From Crystallibacter permensis (GTDB lineage: Bacteria; Actinomycetota; Actinomycetes; Actinomycetales; Micrococcaceae), in contig NZ_JAODLR010000006.1 in the NCBI RefSeq assembly GCF_025960875.1, positions 62,001-126,000 of the forward strand: a stretch of 64,000 nucleotides of DNA, written 5' to 3'. A program made the position numbers and the translations under genes. Within the stretch, counting starts at the first letter, position 1, and the number at the start of each line of letters is the position of its first letter. Below, one piece after another: positions 16,778 through 27,277 of this stretch. The notes below the pieces were generated by a model. That model did no database searches. It was not told the origin of the DNA and was given only the letters and a program-made list of their open reading frames with translations.

Positions 16778-17839
16778 TCAGGCACCCAGTCGGCGCACAC
16801 CCTGATTCTGGGTGGTGTCCCGGATTTCCCCCACCAGTTCCTCGAGCACGTCCTCAAGGAAAAGCACTCCGTGGGTCTGGCCGTCGAGTCCAATCACGCG
16901 GGCCAGATGGGAACCGGTGCGCTGCATGACAGCCAGCGCGTCCTCGATTTCCTCATCGCGCGACAGGTTGGCCAGCGTGCGCACCTTGGTCACCGGAATG
17001 GCTGTGGAATACCGCTCCTCGGGAATCGTCATGATGTCCTTCAGATGCAGATACCCGGTGAGGTTAGCGTCGCCGTCGGCAACCGCGAAGCGGGAGAAAC
17101 CTGTCCGGCCCACTACCCGTTCGAACTCCGCCGGCGTGGTGTCAACGCCGATGGTGACCAGGTCATCCAGCGGAACCATGATGCTTTCCGCTGTCTGGCC
17201 GGAGAACTCCAGCGAGCTGGAGATCAACCCTGCTTCGTCCTCTACCAGGCCGTGCCGGGTGGATTCCTGCACGATGGACTGGACTTCCTCCAGGGTGAAG
17301 GTGGAGGTCACCTCGTCCTTCGGCTCAATGCGGATCGCACGCAGAATGTGGTTCGCGGACCAGTTCAGGACAACGATCACCGGTTTGACGATCTTGCCGA
17401 CAAAGACCAGAGGCGGGGCCAGCAACAGGGCCGCCTTATCCGCGGTGGACACCGAGATGTTCTTCGGTACCATCTCGCCGAAGGTCACGTGCAGGAACGT
17501 CACCAGCAGGAGGGCGATCACGAATGAAGTTCCATAGGAGACGTCGTGCGGTATCCCGATCCAGCGCTCCAGCGGAATCAACAGGAGTTCCTTGATGGCC
17601 GGCTCGGCGACATTGAGGATGAGCAAGGAACAGACGGTAATGCCCAATTGCGCACAGGCCAGCATCAGGGAAACGTTTTCCATGGCCCACAGCGTGGTTT
17701 TGGCCCGCTTCGATCCGGCTTCGGCCAGCGGTTCGATCTGGCTCCGCCGGGCCGACATAACTGCAAATTCGGCACCGACAAAGAAGGCGTTGCCAAGCAG
17801 CAGCACAACAAGCCAGAAGATGCCCATACCCGCGCTCAT
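16778..17839 (-). CDS. CNNM/HlyC-family membrane protein (DUF21 + CBS pair), second of two
   Basis: A 353-residue protein of the CNNM/CorB (hemolysin-related) family. The N-terminal DUF21 domain has three to four helices (IFWLVVLLLGNAFFVGAEFA, MLACAQLGITVCSLLI), followed by a tandem CBS domain (VPLDDLVTIGVDT, GYLHLKDIM, RVIGLDGQTHGVLFLEDVLE). It lacks the usual long C-terminal transporter-associated (CorC_HlyC) domain that its upstream partner has. Family members transport or regulate Mg2+ and other ions. The gene overlaps its upstream paralogue by 4 bp. Confidence 0.88.
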   Translation of the reverse strand: MSAGMGIFWLVVLLLGNAFFVGAEFAVMSARRSQIEPLAEAGSKRAKTTLWAMENVSLMLACAQLGITVCSLLILNVAEPAIKELLLIPLERWIGIPHDVSYGTSFVIALLLVTFLHVTFGEMVPKNISVSTADKAALLLAPPLVFVGKIVKPVIVVLNWSANHILRAIRIEPKDEVTSTFTLEEVQSIVQESTRHGLVEDEAGLISSSLEFSGQTAESIMVPLDDLVTIGVDTTPAEFERVVGRTGFSRFAVADGDANLTGYLHLKDIMTIPEERYSTAIPVTKVRTLANLSRDEEIEDALAVMQRTGSHLARVIGLDGQTHGVLFLEDVLEELVGEIRDTTQNQGVRRLGA

Positions 17840-19194
17840 CGGACGCCACCTTCGGCAGCCGCGGTCCCGGGCGTCGTCGTACTGCCGCCCTCGCCGGCCA
17901 CCGGAGCCGGAATGAACCGGACCCGGTCCACCCGGCGTCCGTCCATGCGCTCCACTTCCAGCACGCCGCCGGGTACGTCGACGCGGTCGCCGGCAGCAGC
18001 TATGCGGCCCAGCTCGCTCATGATGAATCCGCCGACGGTCTCATAGCCTGCTTCGTCCGGAACCGTGAGTAGCGGGATCTGTTCGGAGACCTCGTCCGGG
18101 CGCATCAGCCCGGGGAAGTACCAGTTGCCCGCAGCACTCTGCAGCACGCCGGGCTTTACCCGGTCGTGCTCATCGGAGACCTCGCCGACGATTTCTTCCA
18201 CCAAATCCTCAAGAGTGACGACTCCCGCTGTGCCACCGTATTCATCGAGAACGACGGCAAACTGCAGGTTTGATGCACGCAGCTCCGACAGCAGCGAATC
18301 CAGGTGCACAGTCTCGGGCACCCGCAGCGCATCGGACATGATGGTTGCGGCGGCCAGCTCAGGCCGTTTCCAACGCGGCACTCCAATGGCCTTTTTGATG
18401 TGGACAACACCGCGGACATCGTCCGGCGAGTCGCCCAGGATAGGGAACCTCGAAAAGCCGGTTCTCCGGGCAGCCGCCACGATGTCTTCGACGGTGTCGT
18501 CGGCGTCGATGAACTCGACCCGGATACGCGGGGTCATGACATCGGCGGCCGAACGGCCGGAAAACCTCAAGGTCCGGGACAGGAAGTTTGCGGTACCCGC
18601 ATCCAGCGTGCCCATTTCGGCGGACCGGCGCACCAGGGAGGCCAGCTCGGACGGTGTCCGGGCGCCCGAGAGTTCTTCCTTGGCTTCCAGGCCGAACAGA
18701 TGAAGCACCTTGTTGGAAAAGCCGTTAAGGACGATAATCGCCGGTTTGAATACTGCGGTGAACAGCAACTGCGGCCGGGCAACGGCCTTGCCGACTGCCA
18801 TGGGCAGGGCGATGGAGGCATTTTTCGGAACCAACTCGCCGATCAGCATCGAGAGCAGGGTTGCCACCGTCATGGCGATGACCACGCCGGCGGTCTGGAT
18901 GATGGCTTCGGGCAAGGCCAGCATCGCCAGCGGCGCACGAAGCAGGCTGCTGATGGCCGGCTCCAGCAGGAAACCGGTCAGCAAAGTGGTCATGGTAATG
19001 CCCAGCTGGCAGCTGGAGAGTTGGGTGGAAAGGGACTTCAGGCACTTCATCACCGCAACGGCGCCCTTGTCGCCCTTGTCAATGGCCCGCTGCACGGTGG
19101 CCTGGTCCAGCGCCACGAGGGCGAATTCAACCGCCACGAAGAAGCCGGTTCCGAAGATCAAAAGCATGCCGGTGGCAATCTGGATCCACTCCAT
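17836..19194 (-). CDS. CNNM/HlyC-family membrane protein (DUF21 + CBS + CorC_HlyC), first of two
   Basis: A 452-residue full-length CNNM protein. DUF21 transmembrane domain at the N-terminus (LIFGTGFFVAVEFALVALDQ), then a CBS pair (VMTPRIRVEFIDADD, VVLDEYGGTAGVVTLEDLVE) and a C-terminal CorC_HlyC domain (GYETVGGFIMSELGRIA, RVDVPGG). The DEYGG motif is typical. It pairs with the shorter paralogue that follows with a 4-bp overlap; the two may form a heterodimer. Predicted role is divalent cation export or homeostasis in the membrane. Confidence 0.9.
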   Translation of the reverse strand: MEWIQIATGMLLIFGTGFFVAVEFALVALDQATVQRAIDKGDKGAVAVMKCLKSLSTQLSSCQLGITMTTLLTGFLLEPAISSLLRAPLAMLALPEAIIQTAGVVIAMTVATLLSMLIGELVPKNASIALPMAVGKAVARPQLLFTAVFKPAIIVLNGFSNKVLHLFGLEAKEELSGARTPSELASLVRRSAEMGTLDAGTANFLSRTLRFSGRSAADVMTPRIRVEFIDADDTVEDIVAAARRTGFSRFPILGDSPDDVRGVVHIKKAIGVPRWKRPELAAATIMSDALRVPETVHLDSLLSELRASNLQFAVVLDEYGGTAGVVTLEDLVEEIVGEVSDEHDRVKPGVLQSAAGNWYFPGLMRPDEVSEQIPLLTVPDEAGYETVGGFIMSELGRIAAAGDRVDVPGGVLEVERMDGRRVDRVRFIPAPVAGEGGSTTTPGTAAAEGGVR

Positions 19195-19437
19195 CAGAGG
19201 ACCACCACCGCACGCGGTGAAGTTATGAGCGCAGACTGCGCCGGCGGGGGCTTGTCGTCAGAGCCCGGACTGGAAGGCTCCTGTCCGGCCGCCGGGGCGT
19301 CAGGAAGTGAATGATGGGCACGTGTACGGGGTCTGCCGGTGCTGTGTGAGCCATCCGATTGCGTTGCCACTGCTGCAATCGTGCCCACGGACCGGCGCCT
19401 AGAATAGCTGTCCATTATTCGTTAAGCGTAGCAGGCG

Positions 19438-21090
<1,653 letters not shown>

Positions 21091-21183
21091 TCACGCGCCC
21101 GTGACGACTGCAGCAGGTTATTCATGGGCCACAGCGTGTGGTCTGCAGGGCAAGCGGCAACACATGGAAGAGGCGTATAACAA

Positions 21184-24100
21184 GTGCCAGAGCATCCCAA
21201 TCTTCGTCTACCCGAGGAATTCGGCGGTAACGAATGGCTCGTCGACGAAATTTACGAGCAGTACCTCCAGGACAAGAATTCGGTGGACAAGAAATGGTGG
21301 AGCATTTTCGAGTCGGCCGGCGCCGGCTCGGCTCAAACCGCTAATGGCAATGCGCCGCGCGCCGAAAGGGAGGAAACCGACCCCCAGACGCGCCAACTGC
21401 CGGTAGTCAAGGAGCCCAAGGGCACCCCAGCGGCTTCCGCCGAAACCACCGCGGACAACCGCAGTGCGGAAAAGCGGATCCCTGCGGATGCCGAGCCTGC
21501 ACCCAACACTTCCAAGGACAAGGCAGTGCCCGCCGCCGCTGCCGATGCGGCCAGCAAGTCCGAGCCGAAGACGGCTCCCATCCCGGCCCAGCTGCCGAAG
21601 TCTTCGCCCAACTCCCAGACCGAGGATGACAAGGTCACGGTCCTGCGCGGTCCGGCCAAGGCCATCGCCACCAACATGGACCAGAGCCTGACTGTCCCGA
21701 CGGCTACGACAGTGCGCGCTGTACCCGCGAAACTGCTGATCGACAACCGCGTGGTCATCAATTCGAATCTGGCCCGCGCCCGCGGTGGCAAGGTCTCCTT
21801 CACCCACCTCATCGGCTACGCAGTCATCAAGGCACTGGGCCAGTTCCCCAGCCAGAACGTGCACTACGACGAGGTCGATGGGAAGCCCGTTGCGGTCCAG
21901 CCGGCCCACGTCAACTTCGGCATAGCCATCGACATGCCGAAGCCCGACGGTACCCGCCTCCTTGTTGTTCCCAACATCAAGAAGGCTGAAACCATGAACT
22001 TCGCGGAGTTCTGGCATAACTACGAGGACCTCATCAAGCGCGCCCGCGCCGGCAAGCTGACTGCCGACGATTATTCGGGCACCACATCCTCGCTGACCAA
22101 CCCGGGTGGCATCGGTACCGTCCACTCCGTACCCCGCCTGTCCAAGGGCCAGGCGACCATCGTCGGCGTCGGCGCCCTCGAATACCCCGCCGAATTCCGT
22201 GGGGCAAGCGAGAAGACCATCGCCGCGCAGGGCGTTGGCAAGATCATCACGCTGACCTCCACGTATGACCACCGCGTCATCCAGGGCGCCGGTTCCGGCG
22301 AGTTCCTGCGACTCGTAGAGTCGCTGCTGCTCGGCGAGCAGGACTTCTACGACGAGATCTTCGAAGCTCTGCGGATCCCGTACGAGCCGGTTCGCTGGCG
22401 TCCGGACAACCAGGTTGACGTAGAACTGCAGGTCAACAAGATTGCCCGCATCCAGCAGCTCATTCACGCTTACCGGGTCCGCGGACACCTCATGGCGGAT
22501 ACCAACCCGCTGGAGTACGTCCAGCGCAAGCACCCTGACCTGGACATCCTCACTTACGGCCTGACCATGTGGGATCTGGACCGCGAGTGGGTCACGGGCG
22601 GATTCGGCGGCAAATCCCGGCTGAAACTGCGCGACATCCTCGGCGTGCTCCGCGATGCCTACTGCCGCACCACCGGCATCGAGTACATGCACATTCAGGA
22701 TCCTGAAGAACGTAAATGGTTCCAGGACGAGCTGGAGCGCCCGTATGCGAAGCCCAGCCGCGAAGAGCAGCTGCGCGTCCTGGGCAAGCTCAATGCCGCC
22801 GAGGCATTCGAAACGTTCCTGCAAACCAAGTTTGTGGGCCAGAAGCGCTTTTCGCTGGAAGGTGGCGAATCCCTGATTCCGCTGCTGGACGCAGTGATCT
22901 CTGACGCCGCCGACGACGGGCTGGACGAAGTGGCCATCGGCATGGCCCACCGCGGCCGCTTGAACGTGCTGACCAACATTGCCGGCAAGACCTACGCGCA
23001 GGTGTTCCGCGAGTTCGAGGGGACGCAGGATCCGCGCAGCGTTCAGGGCTCGGGCGATGTGAAGTACCATCTGGGCACCGAGGGTACCTTCACCTCCGAC
23101 AACGGCAACGAGACCAAGGTCTACCTCGCAGCCAACCCCTCCCACCTTGAAGCCGTTGACCCGGTCGTTGAAGGCATCGTGCGTGCCAAGCAGGACCGTC
23201 TCGACCAGGGCGACGGTGCGTTCGGTGTGCTCCCCATCATCATCCACGGCGATGCTGCATTCGCAGGCCAGGGCGTGGTTGCGGAGACGCTCAACCTGTC
23301 CCAGCTACGCGGCTACCGCACTGGCGGTACGGTGCATGTCGTCGTCAATAACCAGGTCGGCTTCACCACCTCGCCGCACGCCTCGCGCTCCTCGGTGTAC
23401 TCCACCGACGTAGCCAAGATGATCCAGGCGCCGGTGTTCCACGTCAACGGGGATGATCCCGAAGCCGTTGTCCGCGTGGCACAGCTTGCGTACGACTACC
23501 GCCAGCGTTTCCACAAGGACGTTGTCATCGACATGGTCTGCTACCGCCGGCGCGGTCACAACGAGGGCGACGACCCCTCGATGACCCAACCGATGATGTA
23601 CAACCTGATCGAAGCCAAGCGCTCCACCCGCAAGCTGTACACCGAAGCCCTCGTCGGCCGCGGCGACATCACGCAGGACGAGGCGGACCAGGCGCTGCGC
23701 GACTATCAGGAACGGCTGGAACGGGTCTTCGCCGAAACGCATGCCGCCCAGACCTCGCCGATTCCGGTTGTCACCAAGGACGCGGCCGCCGTCTCGGACA
23801 TCGAACGCCCGCTGTCCCAGCAGGCCGAAGACGAGGTCCGCGTACCGACCAGCACCGCTGTCAGCACCGAGGTGCTCGCCCAGATCGGCAAGGCGCACGT
23901 CAGCATCCCCGAAGGCTTCACCGTGCACCCGAAGCTCAAGGCCCTGCTGGAGAAGCGCGAGCAGATGTCGCGTGAAGGCGGCATCGACTGGGGCTTCGGC
24001 GAAATTGCCGCCTTCGGCAGCCTGCTGATGGAAGGCGTTCCGGTCCGTCTGGCCGGCCAGGACTCGCGCCGCGGTACGTTCGTCCAGCGCCACGCCGTCT

Positions 24101-25005
24101 TCCATGACCGGTCATCCGGTAAGGAATGGGCACCGCTGACGCAGCTGTCCGAAGACCAGGCGAAGTTCTGGATCTATGACTCGCTGCTCTCCGAATACGC
24201 GGCCATGGGCTTCGAATACGGTTACTCGGTGGAGCGGCCGGATGCGCTGGTCATCTGGGAGGCGCAGTTCGGCGACTTCGTCAACGGCGCACAGACCGTT
24301 ATCGACGAGTTCATCTCCTCGGCCGAGCAAAAATGGGGACAGCGTTCCTCACTGGTCCTCATGCTGCCGCACGGCTATGAAGGCCAGGGGCCGGACCACT
24401 CTTCCGCACGCATTGAACGCTTCCTGCAGATGTGCGCTGAAGACAACATGATCGTGGCCAACCCGACCACCCCCGCGTCGCACTTCCATCTGCTGCGGCG
24501 CCAGGCTTACAGCCGTCCGCGCAAACCGCTGATCATCTTCACACCCAAGCAGCTGCTGCGCCTCAAGGCTGCCGCGGCCAACGTCGAGGACTTTACGGAA
24601 GGCCGCTTCCAGCCGGTCATCCCGGAGATCCAGGAACTGAACGCAGGGGAAGTCGACCGGGTGGTCCTGGTATCGGGCCGGCTGTACTACGACCTGCTGG
24701 CTGCCCGCCAGAAGAACGGCGACACCAAGACGGCTCTGGTCCGGGTCGAGCAGCTATACCCGCTGCCAGCCCAGGAAATCGAGGCCGAACTGGCCAAGTA
24801 TCCGAACGCCGAGGTGGTCTGGGCCCAGGACGAGCCCGCCAACCAGGGACCGTGGCCGGTTATTGGAATGATGCTGCCGCAGAGGGTGGACACAAGCCTT
24901 CGTCTGGTTTCCCGTCCCGCGTCCGCCGCTACCTCAACAGGTTCCGCCAAACGGCACGCTGTCGAGCAAGACGTCCTTTTGAAAAAGGTGTTTGAGCGTA
25001 AATAA
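21184..25005 (+). CDS. kgd: multifunctional 2-oxoglutarate dehydrogenase E1/E2 (Kgd)
   Basis: A 1273-residue fused enzyme of the TCA cycle. N-terminus has the E1o-type helix FGGNEWLVDEIYEQYLQD, then a Pro/Ala/Lys-rich linker to about residue 140, an E2 succinyltransferase catalytic domain without lipoyl part (DHRVIQGAGSGEF near 362), then the complete thiamin-diphosphate E1 (GMAHRGRLNVLTNI, HGDAAFAGQG near 690). This architecture (Kgd/OdhA) is the rule in Actinobacteria, where it works with pyruvate dehydrogenase E2 and Lpd and is inhibited by the FHA protein GarA/OdhI. Start is GTG 21184, with GAAGAGG upstream. Transcribed alone and followed by a strong terminator. Confidence 0.97.
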   Translation: MPEHPNLRLPEEFGGNEWLVDEIYEQYLQDKNSVDKKWWSIFESAGAGSAQTANGNAPRAEREETDPQTRQLPVVKEPKGTPAASAETTADNRSAEKRIPADAEPAPNTSKDKAVPAAAADAASKSEPKTAPIPAQLPKSSPNSQTEDDKVTVLRGPAKAIATNMDQSLTVPTATTVRAVPAKLLIDNRVVINSNLARARGGKVSFTHLIGYAVIKALGQFPSQNVHYDEVDGKPVAVQPAHVNFGIAIDMPKPDGTRLLVVPNIKKAETMNFAEFWHNYEDLIKRARAGKLTADDYSGTTSSLTNPGGIGTVHSVPRLSKGQATIVGVGALEYPAEFRGASEKTIAAQGVGKIITLTSTYDHRVIQGAGSGEFLRLVESLLLGEQDFYDEIFEALRIPYEPVRWRPDNQVDVELQVNKIARIQQLIHAYRVRGHLMADTNPLEYVQRKHPDLDILTYGLTMWDLDREWVTGGFGGKSRLKLRDILGVLRDAYCRTTGIEYMHIQDPEERKWFQDELERPYAKPSREEQLRVLGKLNAAEAFETFLQTKFVGQKRFSLEGGESLIPLLDAVISDAADDGLDEVAIGMAHRGRLNVLTNIAGKTYAQVFREFEGTQDPRSVQGSGDVKYHLGTEGTFTSDNGNETKVYLAANPSHLEAVDPVVEGIVRAKQDRLDQGDGAFGVLPIIIHGDAAFAGQGVVAETLNLSQLRGYRTGGTVHVVVNNQVGFTTSPHASRSSVYSTDVAKMIQAPVFHVNGDDPEAVVRVAQLAYDYRQRFHKDVVIDMVCYRRRGHNEGDDPSMTQPMMYNLIEAKRSTRKLYTEALVGRGDITQDEADQALRDYQERLERVFAETHAAQTSPIPVVTKDAAAVSDIERPLSQQAEDEVRVPTSTAVSTEVLAQIGKAHVSIPEGFTVHPKLKALLEKREQMSREGGIDWGFGEIAAFGSLLMEGVPVRLAGQDSRRGTFVQRHAVFHDRSSGKEWAPLTQLSEDQAKFWIYDSLLSEYAAMGFEYGYSVERPDALVIWEAQFGDFVNGAQTVIDEFISSAEQKWGQRSSLVLMLPHGYEGQGPDHSSARIERFLQMCAEDNMIVANPTTPASHFHLLRRQAYSRPRKPLIIFTPKQLLRLKAAAANVEDFTEGRFQPVIPEIQELNAGEVDRVVLVSGRLYYDLLAARQKNGDTKTALVRVEQLYPLPAQEIEAELAKYPNAEVVWAQDEPANQGPWPVIGMMLPQRVDTSLRLVSRPASAATSTGSAKRHAVEQDVLLKKVFERK

Positions 25006-25014
25006 GTAAGATGT

Positions 25015-25051
25015 TGGGTGGGGTGCATAGACGCCCCACCCACTTCTTTTT
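25015..25051 (+). terminator. Rho-independent terminator of kgd
   Basis: A 9-bp stem TGGGTGGGG / CCCCACCCA with a 10-base loop, followed by CTTCTTTTT. It starts 10 bp after the kgd stop. Confidence 0.9.
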
Positions 25052-25088
25052 AACCAGACGCCTGCCCTAACCAACCAGAAAGCATCTT

Positions 25089-25688
25089 GTGGAGCAACGC
25101 AAAATCAGGATCGCCGCTGTCGGCGATGAACTCCTTGCCGGTACCGGTGATCAGCGCGCCCTCGGTTGGCTCGGACGGACTCTGGCCCGTACCAATCCCG
25201 CTCCGGCCAGCCTCGAATCGTTCACTCTGGCATCCCCCAACGAGGGCACAGAGGAGCTTGCCGGACGCTGGCTGCAGGAGGCAGGACGGCGGTTTGATGA
25301 CGGCTACGAAAACCGGCTCGTTATCGGGCTGTCCGACCGCGACCTGGATCTGGAGCTGACGACTGCCCGGAGCCGACTGAATCTGGCCAACATTCTTGAT
25401 GGTGCAGCACAGTTAAGCGTCAAGGCTTTCGTCGTCGGTCCGCCGCCCGGGCTCGATGCAGAGCGCAACCAACGCCTTGCCGAACTGTCGGCCGCATTCG
25501 GCGATGTCACGACCCGGCGCAAACATGTCTACGTTGATACCTTCACTCCCCTGCTCAACCACGAACAGTGGCGCACGGATCTTGCCGCTAACGGCGGCGC
25601 TCCCGGACAGGCCGGCTACGGATTGATCGCCTGGTTGGTCCTCCACCGCGGCTGGTACAGCTGGCTGGAACTGCCCGAGCCCGCCTGA
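25089..25688 (+). CDS. GDSL-hydrolase-like protein with altered catalytic motifs
   Basis: A 199-residue SGNH/GDSL-fold protein. Block I reads AAVGDELLAGTGD, with Glu at 14 in place of the nucleophilic Ser. Block V, normally DGxHP, reads NGGAPGQAGYGLIAWLVL, so the catalytic Asp and His are also missing. The rest of the fold is kept (LVIGLSDRDLDLE, VDTFTPLL). It may be a binding or structural protein, or use another chemistry. Start GTG 25089 lies 37 bp after the kgd terminator with only a weak ribosome binding site. Confidence 0.75.
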   Translation: MEQRKIRIAAVGDELLAGTGDQRALGWLGRTLARTNPAPASLESFTLASPNEGTEELAGRWLQEAGRRFDDGYENRLVIGLSDRDLDLELTTARSRLNLANILDGAAQLSVKAFVVGPPPGLDAERNQRLAELSAAFGDVTTRRKHVYVDTFTPLLNHEQWRTDLAANGGAPGQAGYGLIAWLVLHRGWYSWLELPEPA

Positions 25689-25811
25689 CTCCGCTCCCCC
25701 GGCCGAGGTCCGCCCGTCAAACCGGTTCAGTAGCCGTCACCGGTTAGGCCTGCATGGGCGGATGTGGGAGACTGGTACGCAGTTCTTTTTCATCCAGGTA
25801 AGGAGGCAGCT

Positions 25812-25886
25812 ATGAGCAAGCGAGCACGCAAGCGTCGTGACCGTAAGCGCGGCGGCGCAAACCACGGTAAGCGCCCCAACACCTAA
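25812..25886 (+). CDS. 50S ribosomal protein bL37
   Basis: A 24-residue, extremely basic peptide: MSKRARKRRDRKRGGANH then GKRPNT. It matches bL37, a tiny large-subunit protein found in mycobacterial ribosome structures and conserved in Actinobacteria. A perfect ribosome binding site (AGGAGG, 25801-25806) precedes the ATG by 5 bp. It is read alone between kgd's neighbour and a very strong terminator. Such short genes are often missed in annotation. Confidence 0.88.
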   Translation: MSKRARKRRDRKRGGANHGKRPNT

Positions 25887-25930
25887 GCAACCGGTTTTCC
25901 GGTATGGCTTACGGGTCACCCGCCAGCTGA

Positions 25931-25982
25931 ATAAAGCAGGAACCCCCGCAGACCGTCAGGTTTGCGGGGGTTCCTGCTTTAT
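25931..25982. terminator. strong bidirectional terminator between bL37 and rshA
   Basis: A perfect 20-bp stem from ATAAAGCAGGAACCCCCGCA to its complement, with a 12-base loop. A-rich on the left and T-rich on the right (TGCTTTAT), so it works for both convergent genes. Confidence 0.9.
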
Positions 25983-26000
25983 CTATTCCAGCAGGCAGTT

Positions 26001-26276
26001 CTAGGCGTCGGCCTGTACCGGGTCAGCGGCTTCGAGATGCCCGATCCGGTCCAGAATCCGTTCCTTCAGTGTCTGCGGTGCAGCCTCTTGGCACGACCTC
26101 TTGACCACGCTTCGGATCAGGCACTCCAGGCTGTGTTCCTGGGCGCATTCCTCGCAGCCGTCCAGATGCTGTTTGATCTCGTTGAGGTCCTCGCGGGACA
26201 ACGCGCCGTCAACGTACTCATAGATCCGCTTCATGCGGTCGTCTTCGCAGTCGCCCAAGCCGTGGCAGTCGCTCAT
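26001..26276 (-). CDS. rshA: mycothiol-system zinc anti-sigma factor (RshA/RsrA family)
   Basis: A 91-residue ZAS-domain anti-sigma factor. The redox zinc motif is [12 protein letters not shown] (HxxxCxxC), with further cysteines near both ends ([16 protein letters not shown]). In the reduced state the zinc form binds SigH/SigR; disulfide stress releases it. It follows the sigma gene with a 4-bp overlap (ATGA), the standard operon for this pair. Confidence 0.93.
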   Translation of the reverse strand: MSDCHGLGDCEDDRMKRIYEYVDGALSREDLNEIKQHLDGCEECAQEHSLECLIRSVVKRSCQEAAPQTLKERILDRIGHLEAADPVQADA

Positions 26277-26959
26277 TTGCCGTTCTCCTGTTTTGTCCCC
26301 ACTGTGGTTTTGTCCGTCTTTTTGCCCATTCCGCGTTCGTGCGCGTAGTCGGCCAGCAGATCGCGCAATAGCTTGCGTCCGCGGTGGAGGCGGGACATAA
26401 CCGTTCCGATCGGGGTGTTCATGATTTCCGATATTTCTTTGTAGGCAAAGCCTTCTACATCTGAAAAGTAGACGGCCAGCCTGAACTCCTCCGGGATTGC
26501 CTGGAGGGCTTCCTTGACGTCCGAATCCGGCAGGTGGTCCAATGCCTCGGCTTCGGCGGAACGAAGCCCCGTCGAGGTGTGTGAAGCTGCTTGGAACATC
26601 TGCCAGTCCTCAACCTGGTCCGTGTTGGACTGGAGCGGTTCGCGCTGCCGTTTGCGGTACAGGTTGATATAGGTGTTGGTCAGGATCCGGTAGAGCCATG
26701 CCTTGAGGTTGGTCCCCGGCTTGTACTGATGGAAGGCCGAAAACGCCTTCGTGTACGCCTCCTGGACCAGATCTTCGGCATCGCTGGGGTTGCGGGCCAT
26801 ACGCATGGCAGCTGAGTAGAGCTGGTCCACATACTGCATGGCGTCGCGCTCGAAGCGGGCGCTGCGTTCTTCTGGTGTCTCGGTGTCAGCGGCCGCTGCC
26901 GGCGCGGATTCCTCCGCAGCCTCCAGGGGGGCAGCCTCATCGGATTTGTCTGTTGTCAT
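26273..26959 (-). CDS. sigH: ECF RNA polymerase sigma factor SigH/SigR family
   Basis: A 228-residue group IV sigma factor. Region 2 includes [20 protein letters not shown] and [19 protein letters not shown]; region 4 includes [20 protein letters not shown] and [14 protein letters not shown]. It controls the thiol-oxidative and heat stress response with RshA. I chose ATG 26959 (MTTDKSDEA). The frame stays open to 27097, with a GTG at 27064 that also lies downstream of the predicted promoter; a longer form, as known for Streptomyces SigR, is therefore possible. A SigR-type promoter lies at 27115-27140. Confidence 0.92.
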   Translation of the reverse strand: MTTDKSDEAAPLEAAEESAPAAAADTETPEERSARFERDAMQYVDQLYSAAMRMARNPSDAEDLVQEAYTKAFSAFHQYKPGTNLKAWLYRILTNTYINLYRKRQREPLQSNTDQVEDWQMFQAASHTSTGLRSAEAEALDHLPDSDVKEALQAIPEEFRLAVYFSDVEGFAYKEISEIMNTPIGTVMSRLHRGRKLLRDLLADYAHERGMGKKTDKTTVGTKQENGK

Positions 26960-27114
26960 CGGCACCAAGTCTACGCTGGAGGTCTTCCGGGCAGGGTCCA
27001 ACCGTAGCTGCTGGCCCGCAGCAGGTTGGAGGGTTGCTAATGGCACTGGTTGTCCTTTCGACACGTTGGCGCCGGCGCTATGTTCGAGAACCCGCACCTA
27101 TTGCTCTTCTTCAC

Positions 27115-27140
27115 AACGATGCAGACACTGTCCTTATTCC
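27115..27140 (-). promoter_or_regulatory. SigH/SigR-type autoregulatory promoter of sigH
   Basis: On the minus strand GGAAT (27140-27136) is followed by exactly 18 bases and GTT (27117-27115). This is the GGAAT-N18/19-GTT consensus of actinobacterial SigR/SigH promoters. It lies about 155 bp upstream of the chosen sigH start and about 50 bp upstream of the GTG at 27064, which supports positive autoregulation. Confidence 0.75.
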
Positions 27141-27277
27141 AGCTGCGGTCATCGCGGACGACGACGTTGCGACGCAGGATGTACACTGCGCGCAAAAGTG
27201 CCAGACTAGAGAACAGCGTCACCAGCAGCCCTAGAAACAGCTTCCGCATTGCGGACAGCGCCAGCCAGGAGGTACTT

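Noticed and set aside
19195-19437. Minus-strand frame upstream of the HlyC-type pair (about 73 codons)
   Set aside because: Low-complexity Arg/Ser/Pro composition without a ribosome binding site; looks like an open GC-rich leader.
21208-23247. 679-codon open frame antisense to kgd
   Set aside because: It is a mirror of strong codon bias in kgd; it has no domain motif or ribosome binding site, and kgd is certain.
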